From NCBI GenBank assembly GCA_963812945.1, contig CAWEXD010000010.1:620001-684000 (forward strand): a stretch of DNA of 64,000 nucleotides, in the 5' to 3' direction. Numbering within the stretch: the first letter of the stretch is position 1; each line of letters begins with the position of its first letter. Under the pieces are notes generated by a model. It worked only from the letters and a program-made list of their open reading frames with translations, searched no databases and was not told the origin of the DNA. Of the stretch, positions 17,540 through 24,739 are shown one piece after another. The stretch is from DASRDR01 sp963812945 [NCBI: uncultured Candidatus Rokubacteria bacterium] (GTDB taxonomy: Bacteria > Methylomirabilota > Methylomirabilia > Rokubacteriales). The position numbers and the translations under genes were made by a program.

Positions 17540-18432
17540 CCGGGAGCCCGTGGCAGGTACGACCGGGCGATCCTCGACAGGCACCCCCAGGCGGTTCTTG
17601 GACTGCGAGCGTCTCCCAGGCTGAGCTTGAGGCCCTCCAGCAGGCGCGCCCGCCCTTCCCCGGGACACCCTTCCCTGGCCAGTTGCGCCCCGAGATCACG
17701 CAGGTAGGACGCTCGCGCTCGAATCAAGTAGCGCCGCTTGTCCGGTTCGTGCCCGAACCGGTCCAGCAGGATCGCGATCAGGATGGGCCGGTGCCGTAGG
17801 CCGATCCACGGGGATTTGCGCTCCCGGCGGCGGTGATAGGTGAGCGGCTCGGCGATGCTCGCGATTTCACAGTGCGCCGCGATCCGGGTCCATAGCTCGT
17901 AGTCGTCCATCCCGGCCGCATCGAACGCCTCGTCGAAGCCGCCAACGGCGTCCAGGACCGACCGACGGATCAGGGCCGCCGATGGCGTCGGCACGTACCC
18001 GCGCACGAACAGCCGGGCAAAGGGGGCCGATGGGGCGTATCCGTGCCCCACGATCCCCAGAGGCCTTCCCTCACGATCCGTGTGGGCCACGTCGGTGATC
18101 ACCATCCCGACCTCGGGGCGCGCCTCGAGCACGCTCACCTGCTTGGCTATCTTGGTCGGATCCCAGAGGTCGTCGTGATCCAGGAAGGCCACGCAGTCGC
18201 CCCGGGATTCCGCCACGCCTCGATTCCTGGCCGCCGCGACCCCCCGATTCTCCTGTCGAACGTAGCGAACCGGACGCCGGGCCGCCCGGACGATCTCGCC
18301 GGATCCGTCCGTGGATCCATCGTCCACCACGATCGTGTCGCAGTCTCGCCACGACTGAGCCAGCACGGTCTCGATGGTCTCGCCGATGACGTCCCGCGCG
18401 TTGAACAGAGGGATGATGACGCTTACATGCAT
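17536..18432 (-). CDS. Glycosyltransferase family 2 (GT-A)
   Basis: 298 residues from the ATG at 18432. A GTG at 18564 is in frame, but the segment before 'MHVSVIIPLFNARDVIGETIETVLAQ' is not conserved GT2 sequence. The GT-A signatures are present: 'VVDDGSTDGS', the DxD-like 'AFLDHDDLWDPTKI' metal site, and 'GGFDEAFDAAGMDDYELWTRIA' as the catalytic-base ED motif. It is an inverting transferase, likely adding a sugar to a lipid-linked glycan. It is the first gene of the minus-strand operon 18432-12013, so its promoter should lie in 18433-18537. Confidence 0.92.
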   Translation of the reverse strand: MHVSVIIPLFNARDVIGETIETVLAQSWRDCDTIVVDDGSTDGSGEIVRAARRPVRYVRQENRGVAAARNRGVAESRGDCVAFLDHDDLWDPTKIAKQVSVLEARPEVGMVITDVAHTDREGRPLGIVGHGYAPSAPFARLFVRGYVPTPSAALIRRSVLDAVGGFDEAFDAAGMDDYELWTRIAAHCEIASIAEPLTYHRRRERKSPWIGLRHRPILIAILLDRFGHEPDKRRYLIRARASYLRDLGAQLAREGCPGEGRARLLEGLKLSLGDARSPRTAWGCLSRIARSYLPRAPG

Positions 18433-18537
18433 CGGTTCCTCAGTTGCTCGGGTCGAAGAGCGGCCCGCGATCCGTGGGGCAGTGTGTGCCGCCACGTCGA
18501 AACGCGGGCAACGCCGCAAGGAGGAGGGGGGCCAAAC

Positions 18538-18640
18538 ATGGACCATATTGGCATCGAGGTGCACACGGAGGAAAGCCAGATCCGCATGCTGGGTGAGGCC
18601 GGCGAGCTGCGCGCGCGACGGGTCCGCACCACCCCCGAAC
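18538..18640 (+). pseudogene. IS110-family transposase, N-terminal remnant
   Basis: An ATG with a strong upstream GGAGGAGGGG site opens 'MDHIGIEVHTEESQIRMLGEAGELRARRVRT', the beginning of IS110-type (DEDD) transposases. After about 34 codons the similarity ends and another frame takes over. The first catalytic acidic residue is Glu ('GIEVH') where the family has Asp ('GIDVH'). The rest of the element is deleted. It is a scar between the two halves of the polysaccharide region. Confidence 0.6.
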
Positions 18641-18883
18641 TATCACGTGCGCCCCTCGATCTGCCAGACCGGGACGTGGTTCGTCCGCCAGGGCGCGACC
18701 TGCGATCCGGCCGAGGCGAGCGGAGCCGGCGATCCCGCGGAGCTGTGCGTCGAGACCGACACGCCCTTCGGGCGTCTCCGACACCTCACGCCGGCCCTTG
18801 ATCTGTCCGAGACGCCGCCTTTCCGGGGCCGCCCCACTGTGCCGCTCGGCAGCCACCAGCCGGTCTGGCCGAACGGCCGATAG
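18641..18883 (+). pseudogene. C-terminal gene fragment, unrecognised (possibly CaiB/BaiF-like)
   Basis: In the frame ending at the TAG at 18881 the sequence reads as protein-like: 'GRLRHLTPALDLSETPPF', then 'RPTVPLGSHQPVW'. The 'LSETPP...P..PLG.H' pattern recalls the end of CaiB/BaiF CoA-transferases, but this is weak. It begins exactly where the IS110 remnant ends and has no start of its own, so it is probably the 3' end of a gene truncated by the insertion. The remaining sequence to 19153 shows no gene. Confidence 0.3.
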
Positions 18884-18912
18884 CCCGGGGCCTGGCCTAC
18901 CCGCCCCGGGCT
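18882..18912 (+). terminator. Hairpin immediately after the fragment stop codon
   Basis: AGCCCGGGG and CCCCGGGCT form a 9-bp perfect stem around a 13-base loop, starting inside the TAG codon. There is no T-run, so it is a terminator-like hairpin rather than a canonical terminator. Its position supports the view that a real gene once ended here. Confidence 0.35.
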
Positions 18913-19153
18913 GCATCCCAGCGGGCTCCCAGAGGCGCTGGAACAGGGTCGCTCAGACCGAGCGTTCCGTCGCGCTCAGTAACTTGCCCACTAGGCGACC
19001 CTACCCCTCGAGCGCCTGTCCCGCCTCGGGGTGATTGTGCCATTCGAGCCCCGGGAGCGCGTGGCCGCGGCCACGCGGACCGAGGGCCGCCACCTGTGGA
19101 ACGCGAGCGTCCTCCGACGAGCGTGGCCGGCCACGGCGGGCAACCGGCTCACG
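18913..19153. other. Intergenic region without recognisable features
   Basis: This lies between the truncated fragment and the end of the carbamoyltransferase operon. Short open frames exist on both strands but none has family-like composition. Confidence 0.4.
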
Positions 19154-19333
19154 TCAGAACAGCGTGTAGATGAACGGGGCGATCGCCGAGCTCTGGGCGA
19201 AGATGATGAGGACGGCGAGCAGCAGAAGCACCAGGACCATCGGCGTGAGCCACCACCACTTGCGCCCCCAGAAGAACGCCAGGAGCTCGCCGGCGATGCT
19301 CGCGCGGTCCCCGAGCCGGTCGATCAGCCGCAC
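19154..19333 (-). CDS. DUF5989-family small membrane protein
   Basis: 59 residues from the GTG at 19333, overlapping the end of the carbamoyltransferase by 10 bases. It reads 'LIDRLGDRASIAGELLAFFWGRKWWWLTPMVL', then a single hydrophobic helix 'VLLLLAVLIIFAQSSAIAPFIYTLF' to the stop. This matches the short DUF5989 proteins found beside carbamoyltransferases of the NodU/TobZ type and SxtJ-like proteins. Function is unknown; genomic association suggests a membrane partner of the carbamoylation step. It is easily missed because of its size and overlap. Confidence 0.75.
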   Translation of the reverse strand: MRLIDRLGDRASIAGELLAFFWGRKWWWLTPMVLVLLLLAVLIIFAQSSAIAPFIYTLF

Positions 19334-21126
19334 GGCGCGGACTCCGGACGGGCGGCGGGCTTCTCGACCAGGCAGTCGCCGAGGACCAGCACGTCCATCT
19401 CGCTCCGGGAGAACGTGCTGAGCGCGTCGAGCGGCGTGTTGACGATCGGCTCGCCCCTCAGGTTGAACGATGTGTTCAGCAGCACGGGCACGCCCGTCTC
19501 CTCCGCGAAGCGCCGGATCAGCGCGTCGTAGCGCGGGTTGGTCGCCGCCCAGACGGTCTGGAGGCGGGCGGTCCCGTCGACGTGCGTGACGGCAGGAATC
19601 ACGGGCCGCTGCGCCTCCACGACGTCTGCGACGTAGAGCATGAAGCGGGCCGGGTAGTGCCGGCGCGGGTCGGGCAGGGTGAAGTACTCGGCGGCGCGGT
19701 CGACCAGCACGGCCGGGGCAAAGGGCCGGAAGGGCTCCCGGTACTTGATCTTCAGGTTCACGACGTCCTTCATCTCGGGCCGGCGGGGATCGGCGAGGAT
19801 GCTGCGGTGGCCGAGGGCGCGGGGCCCCCACTCGGCCCGCCCCTGGAACCAGCCGATGACCCGGCCGGCCTGGAGCAGGCGGGCGACCTCGGCCAGGAGC
19901 AGGGCCTCGTCGTCGTAGCGCCGGTGGACGACGCCGCTCTCGTCGAGCGCGCGCGCGATCTCGGCCGTCTCGAACCCCGGGCCCCAGGCCGCGTGCTCCA
20001 TCACGAACTCCCGCGGCTTGCCGAGGAGCCCGTGGTGGACCCACAGGGCGGCCCCCAGGGCGCCGCCCGCATCTCCGGCGGCCGGCTGGACGTAGAGCTC
20101 CTCGAAGGGGCCTTCCCGGAGGAGACGCCCGTTCGCGACGCTGTTCAGCGCCACGCCGCCTGCGAGGCACAGACGGCGGAGCCCCGTCTCCCGATGGGCG
20201 TGGCGCGCCATCCGGAGGAGCACCTCCTCCACCACGAGCTGGATGCTCGCGGCCACGTCGGCGTAGTGCTGGTTCCGCCGGGCGAGCGCTCCGTCGTCGG
20301 GCCGCGCCGGCGCGGCCGGAGCGGCGCTCGTTTCGGTGAAGAACGGGAGCCCGGGCTCCCGCGGCGGGCCGAACAGCTCGACGAAGCGATCGCTGAAGGT
20401 CCGCTCGGCGGAATAGTGGAAGGCGAAGTAGCGCATGTCGAGTTCGAAGCTGCCGTCGTCTTCGAGCCGGATCAGCTTGCGCACCGCGTCGGCGTACCGC
20501 GGGGCGCCGAAGGGCGCCATGCCCATCACCTTGTACTCGCCCTCGTTGACCTCGAACCCGAGGAAGGCGGTGAAGGCGCTGTAGAGGAGCCCCAGGGAGT
20601 GGGGGAACCGCACCTCCCCCAGCAGGCGGACCTGGCCGCCCCGGCCGACCCCGAGCGATGCGGTGGCCCACTCGCCGACGCCGTCGACGGTGAGAATGGC
20701 CGCCTCGTCGAACGGCGAGCAGAGGAACGCGCTGGCGGCGTGCGAGAGGTGGTGCTCGCTGAACAGGATGCGGGACGTCGGAACGCCGAGGCGGGTCCGG
20801 ATCAGGTTCCGGATCCACACCTTGTCGGCCAGCCAGCCGACCATCGCTTCCTGGAACAGCCGCCGGGATCGCGGGAACGTCTGGAGGCATGAGAGCAAGA
20901 GCCGCTCGAACTTCACGAAGGGCTTCTCGAAGAAGACCACGTAGTCGAGAGCCGGCCCGTGGGTGCCCCCCGTGCGAAGGCAGAAGTCGATTGCGTGCTG
21001 CGGGAAGCCGAAATCGTGCTTCTTGCGCGTGAAGCGCTCCTCCTCGGCCGCGGCGACGAGCTGGCCGTCGCGCAACAGCGCCGCCGCCGCGTCGTGGAAG
21101 TAGCAGGAGATGCCCAGGATGTCCAT
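19324..21126 (-). CDS. Carbamoyltransferase, NodU/CmcH/TobZ family
   Basis: 600 residues from the ATG at 21126, the family-typical start 'MDILGISCYFHDAAAALLRDG'. The enzyme makes carbamoyl-adenylate from carbamoyl phosphate and ATP in its N-terminal Kae1/ASKHA-like domain, with metal-binding 'HHLSHAASAFLCSPF' and 'LTVDGVGEW'. The C-terminal YrdC-like domain ('GWFQGRAEWGPRALGHRSIL', 'NTSFNLRGEPIV') passes the carbamoyl group to a hydroxyl, usually of a sugar or secondary metabolite. Here the neighbours suggest carbamoylation of a surface glycan. It overlaps the upstream small gene by ATGA and the downstream DUF5989 gene. Confidence 0.95.
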   Translation of the reverse strand: MDILGISCYFHDAAAALLRDGQLVAAAEEERFTRKKHDFGFPQHAIDFCLRTGGTHGPALDYVVFFEKPFVKFERLLLSCLQTFPRSRRLFQEAMVGWLADKVWIRNLIRTRLGVPTSRILFSEHHLSHAASAFLCSPFDEAAILTVDGVGEWATASLGVGRGGQVRLLGEVRFPHSLGLLYSAFTAFLGFEVNEGEYKVMGMAPFGAPRYADAVRKLIRLEDDGSFELDMRYFAFHYSAERTFSDRFVELFGPPREPGLPFFTETSAAPAAPARPDDGALARRNQHYADVAASIQLVVEEVLLRMARHAHRETGLRRLCLAGGVALNSVANGRLLREGPFEELYVQPAAGDAGGALGAALWVHHGLLGKPREFVMEHAAWGPGFETAEIARALDESGVVHRRYDDEALLLAEVARLLQAGRVIGWFQGRAEWGPRALGHRSILADPRRPEMKDVVNLKIKYREPFRPFAPAVLVDRAAEYFTLPDPRRHYPARFMLYVADVVEAQRPVIPAVTHVDGTARLQTVWAATNPRYDALIRRFAEETGVPVLLNTSFNLRGEPIVNTPLDALSTFSRSEMDVLVLGDCLVEKPAARPESAPCG

Positions 21127-21350
21127 CAGAACTGTTGCCGGGCCCGGTCCAGCGCGCTCGGGCCCTGCTCGTCCCGGCGGTGCCACCCGCCGGAGCGGCC
21201 CGGCCGGAGAGCGAGGCCGTCCCCGCGCATCCGGAGCACCACGGCGAAGGGCCCGAGGACCGTGTAGTAGAAGAGCGTGAGCAGGATCCGCGCCTGAACG
21301 TCGCCGATCCGCCGCGCCACCCGCGTCCAGGCCTGCCAGAGGGCGCGCAT
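21126..21350 (-). CDS. Small membrane protein of the carbamoyltransferase cassette
   Basis: A 74-residue protein with an N-terminal amphipathic part 'ALWQAWTRVARRIGDVQARIL', one membrane helix 'LLTLFYYTVLGPFAVVLRM' and a hydrophilic tail. I do not recognise a named family. Its stop overlaps the carbamoyltransferase ATG (ATGA), and a 10-bp gap separates it from the SGNH hydrolase, so the four genes form one unit. Like the DUF5989 protein at the other end, it may anchor or regulate the enzyme at the membrane. Confidence 0.7.
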   Translation of the reverse strand: MRALWQAWTRVARRIGDVQARILLTLFYYTVLGPFAVVLRMRGDGLALRPGRSGGWHRRDEQGPSALDRARQQF

Positions 21351-21360
21351 GGTGCTCAGT

Positions 21361-22728
21361 CTACTGCCCGCCTCGTCCGGAGTACACTGCGGGCCGCGCC
21401 CGGGGCGCTGCGGCCGCGGCCGAGCACACCATCGGCGCCAGGTGGGCGGCCTGGGCCTCGGCCGCCACGCGGTTGCCCCGCACCGTCCAGTGCAGGTCGC
21501 CCCGCTTGTATAGCGGCGCGGACGACTGCGGGCTCGCCCGGAGGAAGGCGGGCGTCAGGTCGAAGCAGGACAGGCCGTGCCCGCGGCAGTAGTCGGCGAC
21601 GACCCGGTTGGGGAGCGCGGGATCGATCGGGGTGGTCCCGAGGTCCGCGTGCCGGCGCCGGCCGCAGAGGCGGTCGAGCACCGCCGCGCGGAGACCGGGG
21701 TCCACCTGGAGGACGGACGGATAGAGCGTGATCACCAGGCGCCCGCCGTGGTGCGCCACGTGGGTGCGCGTCGCTTCCAGGTCCTCCAGGATCGGCTGCC
21801 ATTGCCGGGCCAGCGCCCCGGCGTCGGCGGGGACGCGGAGCCGGCGGAGCTCGTTCGCCAGGATCTGGGTGAAGGCGGCCTCGTCGAAGATCGGCCCCAC
21901 GAGCGCCGGATCGTCGTCCCGGAGCCGGCGCGCCGGATCGATGATGCGCCCGCCCGCGGGCCGCGCGCCAGGCGGAGGGGCCGGCGCCGCGGGCCCGGTG
22001 ACGGTCTCGGCGAGCGCGCCCGGATCGGGCACGGTCGACCGGAGCCGGAGCACGTTCGCCGCGAAGGTCCAGAGGTAGGAGCGCCGGAGCAGCCGGGCCG
22101 GCCCGGCCCGGTCGTCGCGGGGCGGCGGCGGGCTGTCGTTGCCGACGTAGAAGTTGATCAGCACGAGATCGGGCGCGTAGGCGGCGTAGGCGAGCTCGAT
22201 CAGGGTGCGGTAGTCGCGGACGCCCGTCGCTCCGATCCCGAAGTTCAGCAGGTCGACGTCGCGGTGCGGGCAGGCGCGCCGCAGAGCCTGCTCGAGCAGC
22301 GTCATGACGTTCGCAGGGTACGGCACCAGGCCGTACGTGAACGAGTCCCCGACGGCCATGATGCGGAACCGGCCGGCCGGCTTCGGGACGACGAACTCCT
22401 CGTCGTTGAACCCGAGCGCGTTCGTCCAGTAGTTGAACCAGTGGCGGTGCGGGACGAGGTGCTCGGCCTTGGACGAGAGGTATTCGTCGAGACTTGGGAA
22501 GCGGCGAGGCGGCGGTCCGCCGCCGGCGCGCGCCAGGTACCGGACACCGGGGCTCACCAGGGCGACCCCGCGAAGGGCCAGCTCCCCCAGCACGAGGGCG
22601 AGGACGAGTCCCACGCCGGCAGCAAGGGCCGGCAACAGCGCCCGCGACGGTCCGCTCCTCACCGCGTGTCCATCGAGTGCCTCACGGTACCACGCGCGCG
22701 TCGGCCGCCGCCGGGTCGCGGCCGGCAC
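21361..22728 (-). CDS. SGNH/GDSL hydrolase-like protein, membrane-anchored
   Basis: A 455-residue protein. An N-terminal membrane helix (residues ~30-55, 'LLPALAAGVGLVLALVLGELALRGVALV') is followed by an SGNH domain. Block I Ser is in 'IMAVGDSFTYG', a Gly block is 'NFGIGATGVRDY', an Asn is in 'NFYVGNDSPP', and the catalytic Asp-x-x-His is 'YKRGDLHWTVRGNRVAAE'. Such proteins add or remove O-acetyl or other acyl groups on extracellular glycans. It is the first gene of the minus-strand carbamoyltransferase cassette. The exact start is uncertain: the first 25 residues are arginine-rich and may be over-predicted. Confidence 0.8.
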   Translation of the reverse strand: MPAATRRRPTRAWYREALDGHAVRSGPSRALLPALAAGVGLVLALVLGELALRGVALVSPGVRYLARAGGGPPPRRFPSLDEYLSSKAEHLVPHRHWFNYWTNALGFNDEEFVVPKPAGRFRIMAVGDSFTYGLVPYPANVMTLLEQALRRACPHRDVDLLNFGIGATGVRDYRTLIELAYAAYAPDLVLINFYVGNDSPPPPRDDRAGPARLLRRSYLWTFAANVLRLRSTVPDPGALAETVTGPAAPAPPPGARPAGGRIIDPARRLRDDDPALVGPIFDEAAFTQILANELRRLRVPADAGALARQWQPILEDLEATRTHVAHHGGRLVITLYPSVLQVDPGLRAAVLDRLCGRRRHADLGTTPIDPALPNRVVADYCRGHGLSCFDLTPAFLRASPQSSAPLYKRGDLHWTVRGNRVAAEAQAAHLAPMVCSAAAAAPRARPAVYSGRGGQ

Positions 22729-22809
22729 ACCCCCTGATGCTCGGCACGCCCCACCGACTGGCGGTCAGGAGAATATCTGAGAATTAACCTGAGCTACACC
22801 ACTTTACTG

Positions 22810-22837
22810 TTGACAACTGGGGCATGGGTAGGATAGT
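22810..22837 (+). promoter_or_regulatory. Sigma-70-type promoter
   Basis: TTGACA at 22810-22815 is a perfect -35 element. A 16-base spacer leads to GATAGT at 22832-22837 (4 of 6 to TATAAT). It sits in the most AT-rich intergenic patch of the window (22770-22840) and would start transcription about 8 bases before the ATG at 22852. Confidence 0.5.
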
Positions 22838-22851
22838 CGTCTACGGTACCT

Positions 22852-23481
22852 ATGCTGCTCCGCGACCTGATGTGCGAGGGGCGACCGGCGTTCCCCCCGA
22901 GGTGGCAGGATCCGCACACCGGGGCGGAGCCGCTGCGCAACGAGCCGCTCGCCGGCATCCTCGTCGAGGTCGAGTGGGGCCGGCACAATCTCTCGCTCGA
23001 GCTCGTGAACTTCTGGCGGGGCCGACGGCTGAGGGGACGCCTTCTCACCGATGACGCGAACGTCCTGCCGCGGGTCCACGCGATGCTGAGCGCGGGCCTG
23101 CCGCGACATCTCGACGAGCTCATCGACCTGGAGATCCCGCCGGCCGAGCCGCCGCGGGCCGTCCCGAGCCCCCGGGATTCCGCCGAGGCCTCGGCCGAGG
23201 CCGAGCCCGCGGAGCCGAGGCCGCGGGAGCGGGGGCTGGCGACCGCCCTCCACCCGGACGTGGCGCTCCTCGTGGCCACGCTGGTCCGCAAGGGACTCCT
23301 GGAGCCGGACGACGTCGAGGACACCCGCCGGGAGATCGCGGCCGCCGCCGCCCCGGCCCCCGTCTCCGTCTCCAGCCAGTGGGCCGCGTCGCCGCTGGCG
23401 ATTCGGCTGCGCGAGGCGCTGGCGCTGAACCCCAACGAGTCGCTCGATCCGGCCGCGCTCCGCATGACGCCCCGGAAGTAG
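22852..23481 (+). CDS. Hypothetical protein
   Basis: A 209-residue protein not recognised as any family. The N-terminal 90 residues are globular-looking ('LLRDLMCEGRPAFPPRWQDPHTG', 'EWGRHNLSLELVNFWRGRRLRGRLL'). An acidic Pro/Glu/Ala linker covers ~100-125. The C-terminus is helical, ending 'SLDPAALRMTPRK'. There are no membrane segments. A good promoter lies just upstream and would give an almost leaderless mRNA. It is divergent from the carbamoyltransferase cassette and reads towards tadA, without overlap. Confidence 0.5.
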   Translation: MLLRDLMCEGRPAFPPRWQDPHTGAEPLRNEPLAGILVEVEWGRHNLSLELVNFWRGRRLRGRLLTDDANVLPRVHAMLSAGLPRHLDELIDLEIPPAEPPRAVPSPRDSAEASAEAEPAEPRPRERGLATALHPDVALLVATLVRKGLLEPDDVEDTRREIAAAAAPAPVSVSSQWAASPLAIRLREALALNPNESLDPAALRMTPRK

Positions 23482-23546
23482 CGCGCCCCGCGCGCCGCCG
23501 GGCGCGCCACCCGGCACGCGGCTCCCCGATGCCGCGGTCTCGCGGG

Positions 23547-23552
23547 TATACT
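23547..23552 (+). promoter_or_regulatory. Possible -10 element for tadA
   Basis: TATACT (5 of 6 to consensus) lies 78 bases before the chosen tadA start, in an otherwise GC-rich gap. No clear -35 is visible. Confidence 0.35.
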
Positions 23553-23629
23553 TGGCCACCATGTCATTCGGGGATAGACTTGACGCGCACGGGTTGCCGG
23601 GCCCTGTCCTGCTGAGCACGCCGTTTCCC

Positions 23630-24145
23630 ATGCGCGAGGCCACGAGCCGTCACGAGCCGTTCATGCGCGCCGCGCTCGAGGAGGCGCGCGCCGCGGCGGC
23701 GGCCGGGGAAGTGCCGGTGGGCGCGGTGGTGGTCCTGGACGGCCGGGTGGTCGGGCGCGGGCACAACCGCCCGATCGCCGCGGCGGACCCGACGGCGCAC
23801 GCCGAGATCGAGGCGCTGCGGGCCGCCGGGCGGTCGGTGGGGAACTACCGGCTGGCGGACGCGGCGCTCTACGTCACCGTGGAGCCGTGCCTCATGTGCG
23901 CGGGCGCGTGTCTCCACGCGCGGGTCGGCGAGCTCGTGTTCGGGGCGGCGGACGAGAAGGCCGGCGCGGTGGTCAGCCAGGCCCGAGTGCTCGACGAGGC
24001 GGCGTGGAATCATCGGGTGCGCGTCACCGGCGGGGTGCTCGCCGCGGAGGCGCGGGATCTGTTGCTGGCGTTTTTCCGGACGCGACGTGCGGAGGGGTAC
24101 CGAAGTGGTCGCACCGGGCTCGACTCGAAATCGAGTTGGGGGTGA
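23630..24145 (+). CDS. tadA: tRNA adenosine(34) deaminase
   Basis: Converts A34 of tRNA-Arg(ACG) to inosine; that tRNA is encoded at 10680. The 171-residue protein shows the deaminase zinc site: 'HAE' (catalytic Glu) and 'PCLMCAGAC', with 'VPVGAVVVLDG' and 'GHNRPI' before it. The ATG at 23630 gives an N-terminus equivalent to other TadA proteins; the longer ORF from 23552 adds unconserved residues. The reading frame does not stop at the usual point. It continues into the tRNA-Ser(CGA) gene, and the last ~18 codons (from 24091) are tRNA sequence, ending at the TGA at 24143. Confidence 0.92.
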   Translation: MREATSRHEPFMRAALEEARAAAAAGEVPVGAVVVLDGRVVGRGHNRPIAAADPTAHAEIEALRAAGRSVGNYRLADAALYVTVEPCLMCAGACLHARVGELVFGAADEKAGAVVSQARVLDEAAWNHRVRVTGGVLAAEARDLLLAFFRTRRAEGYRSGRTGLDSKSSWG

Positions 24146-24184
24146 TGAGCCCCCACGTGGGTTCGAATCCCACCCCCTCCGCCA
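24091..24184 (+). tRNA. tRNA-Ser(CGA)
   Basis: Class II tRNA with acceptor GGAGGGG/CCCCTCC, anticodon stem CTCGA/TCGAG and loop CTCGAAA (CGA), long variable arm, TTCGAAT T-loop and encoded CCA. Its first 55 bases overlap the 3' end of tadA on the same strand. Confidence 0.93.
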
Positions 24185-24229
24185 TCCTCACACCGTGCGG
24201 CGCCGGGATGTGCGCGCCATCCGGGCCGG

Positions 24230-24323
<94 letters not shown>

Positions 24324-24352
24324 TCCCCGGATGGAGCCGAGCGTGATCGAGT

Positions 24353-24626
24353 GTGGCCGTGCTAGGCGGGGAGGTAGCGGTGCCCTGTACTCGCAATCCG
24401 CTCTAGCGAGGCCGAATCCCCGCCCGAGGTGCCGGCGTGTTGGACTGAGCCCCGAGGAGTGGTGATGACGGCTGGGCCCCACGCGACGAGAATCTGCCAA
24501 CCCCGCCAGGCCCGGAAGGGAGCAACGGTCCGCAGACCCTCTCGTGTGCCGTGGGACTCCCTGGCCCGAGCCGGCTCCCCGGGGAGATCGCAGGACACCG
24601 GTTATCGACGGCGGGTGCACGGCCAC
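24353..24626 (+). ncRNA. ffs: Signal recognition particle RNA, bacterial large (Alu-containing) type
   Basis: About 274 nt closed by a perfect 10-bp end helix GTGGCCGTGC (24353-24362) / GCACGGCCAC (24617-24626). The 5' part 'GCTAGGCGGGGAGGTAGCGGTGCC' and 'GCAATCCGCTCTAGCGAGGCCGAATCCC' is the Alu domain, as in the Bacillus subtilis scRNA. The S-domain hairpin with 'CCAGGCCCGGAAGGGAGCA' is the Ffh-binding tetraloop and asymmetric loop. The RNA guides ribosomes making membrane proteins to the translocon with Ffh. Its place before dnaX-ybaB-recR is the common bacterial order. Confidence 0.92.
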
Positions 24627-24636
24627 TTGAATGCTC

Positions 24637-24659
24637 GGAGGGGGGCTTCGCCCCCCTCC
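24637..24659 (+). terminator. Strong GC hairpin after the SRP RNA
   Basis: GGAGGGGGG / CCCCCCTCC with the loop CTTCG, 10 bases after the SRP RNA end. Two more hairpins follow directly (CCGCGGC...GCCGCGG and CCTTCGCC...GGCGAAGG). There is no T-run. It probably terminates or processes the SRP transcript before dnaX. Confidence 0.5.
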
Positions 24660-24739
24660 CGACGGCCCCCGCGGCAAAGCCGCGGCCTTCGCCCTTCGGC
24701 GAAGGCGTCGGGGCCTGCCTCCCCCAAGGAAGGTTCCGC

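Noticed and set aside
18884-19153. Small open frames after the IS110 scar
   Set aside because: Short, low-complexity and not family-like on either strand.
19582-20892. Plus-strand frame of 436 codons
   Set aside because: Antisense to the carbamoyltransferase, whose motifs are complete.
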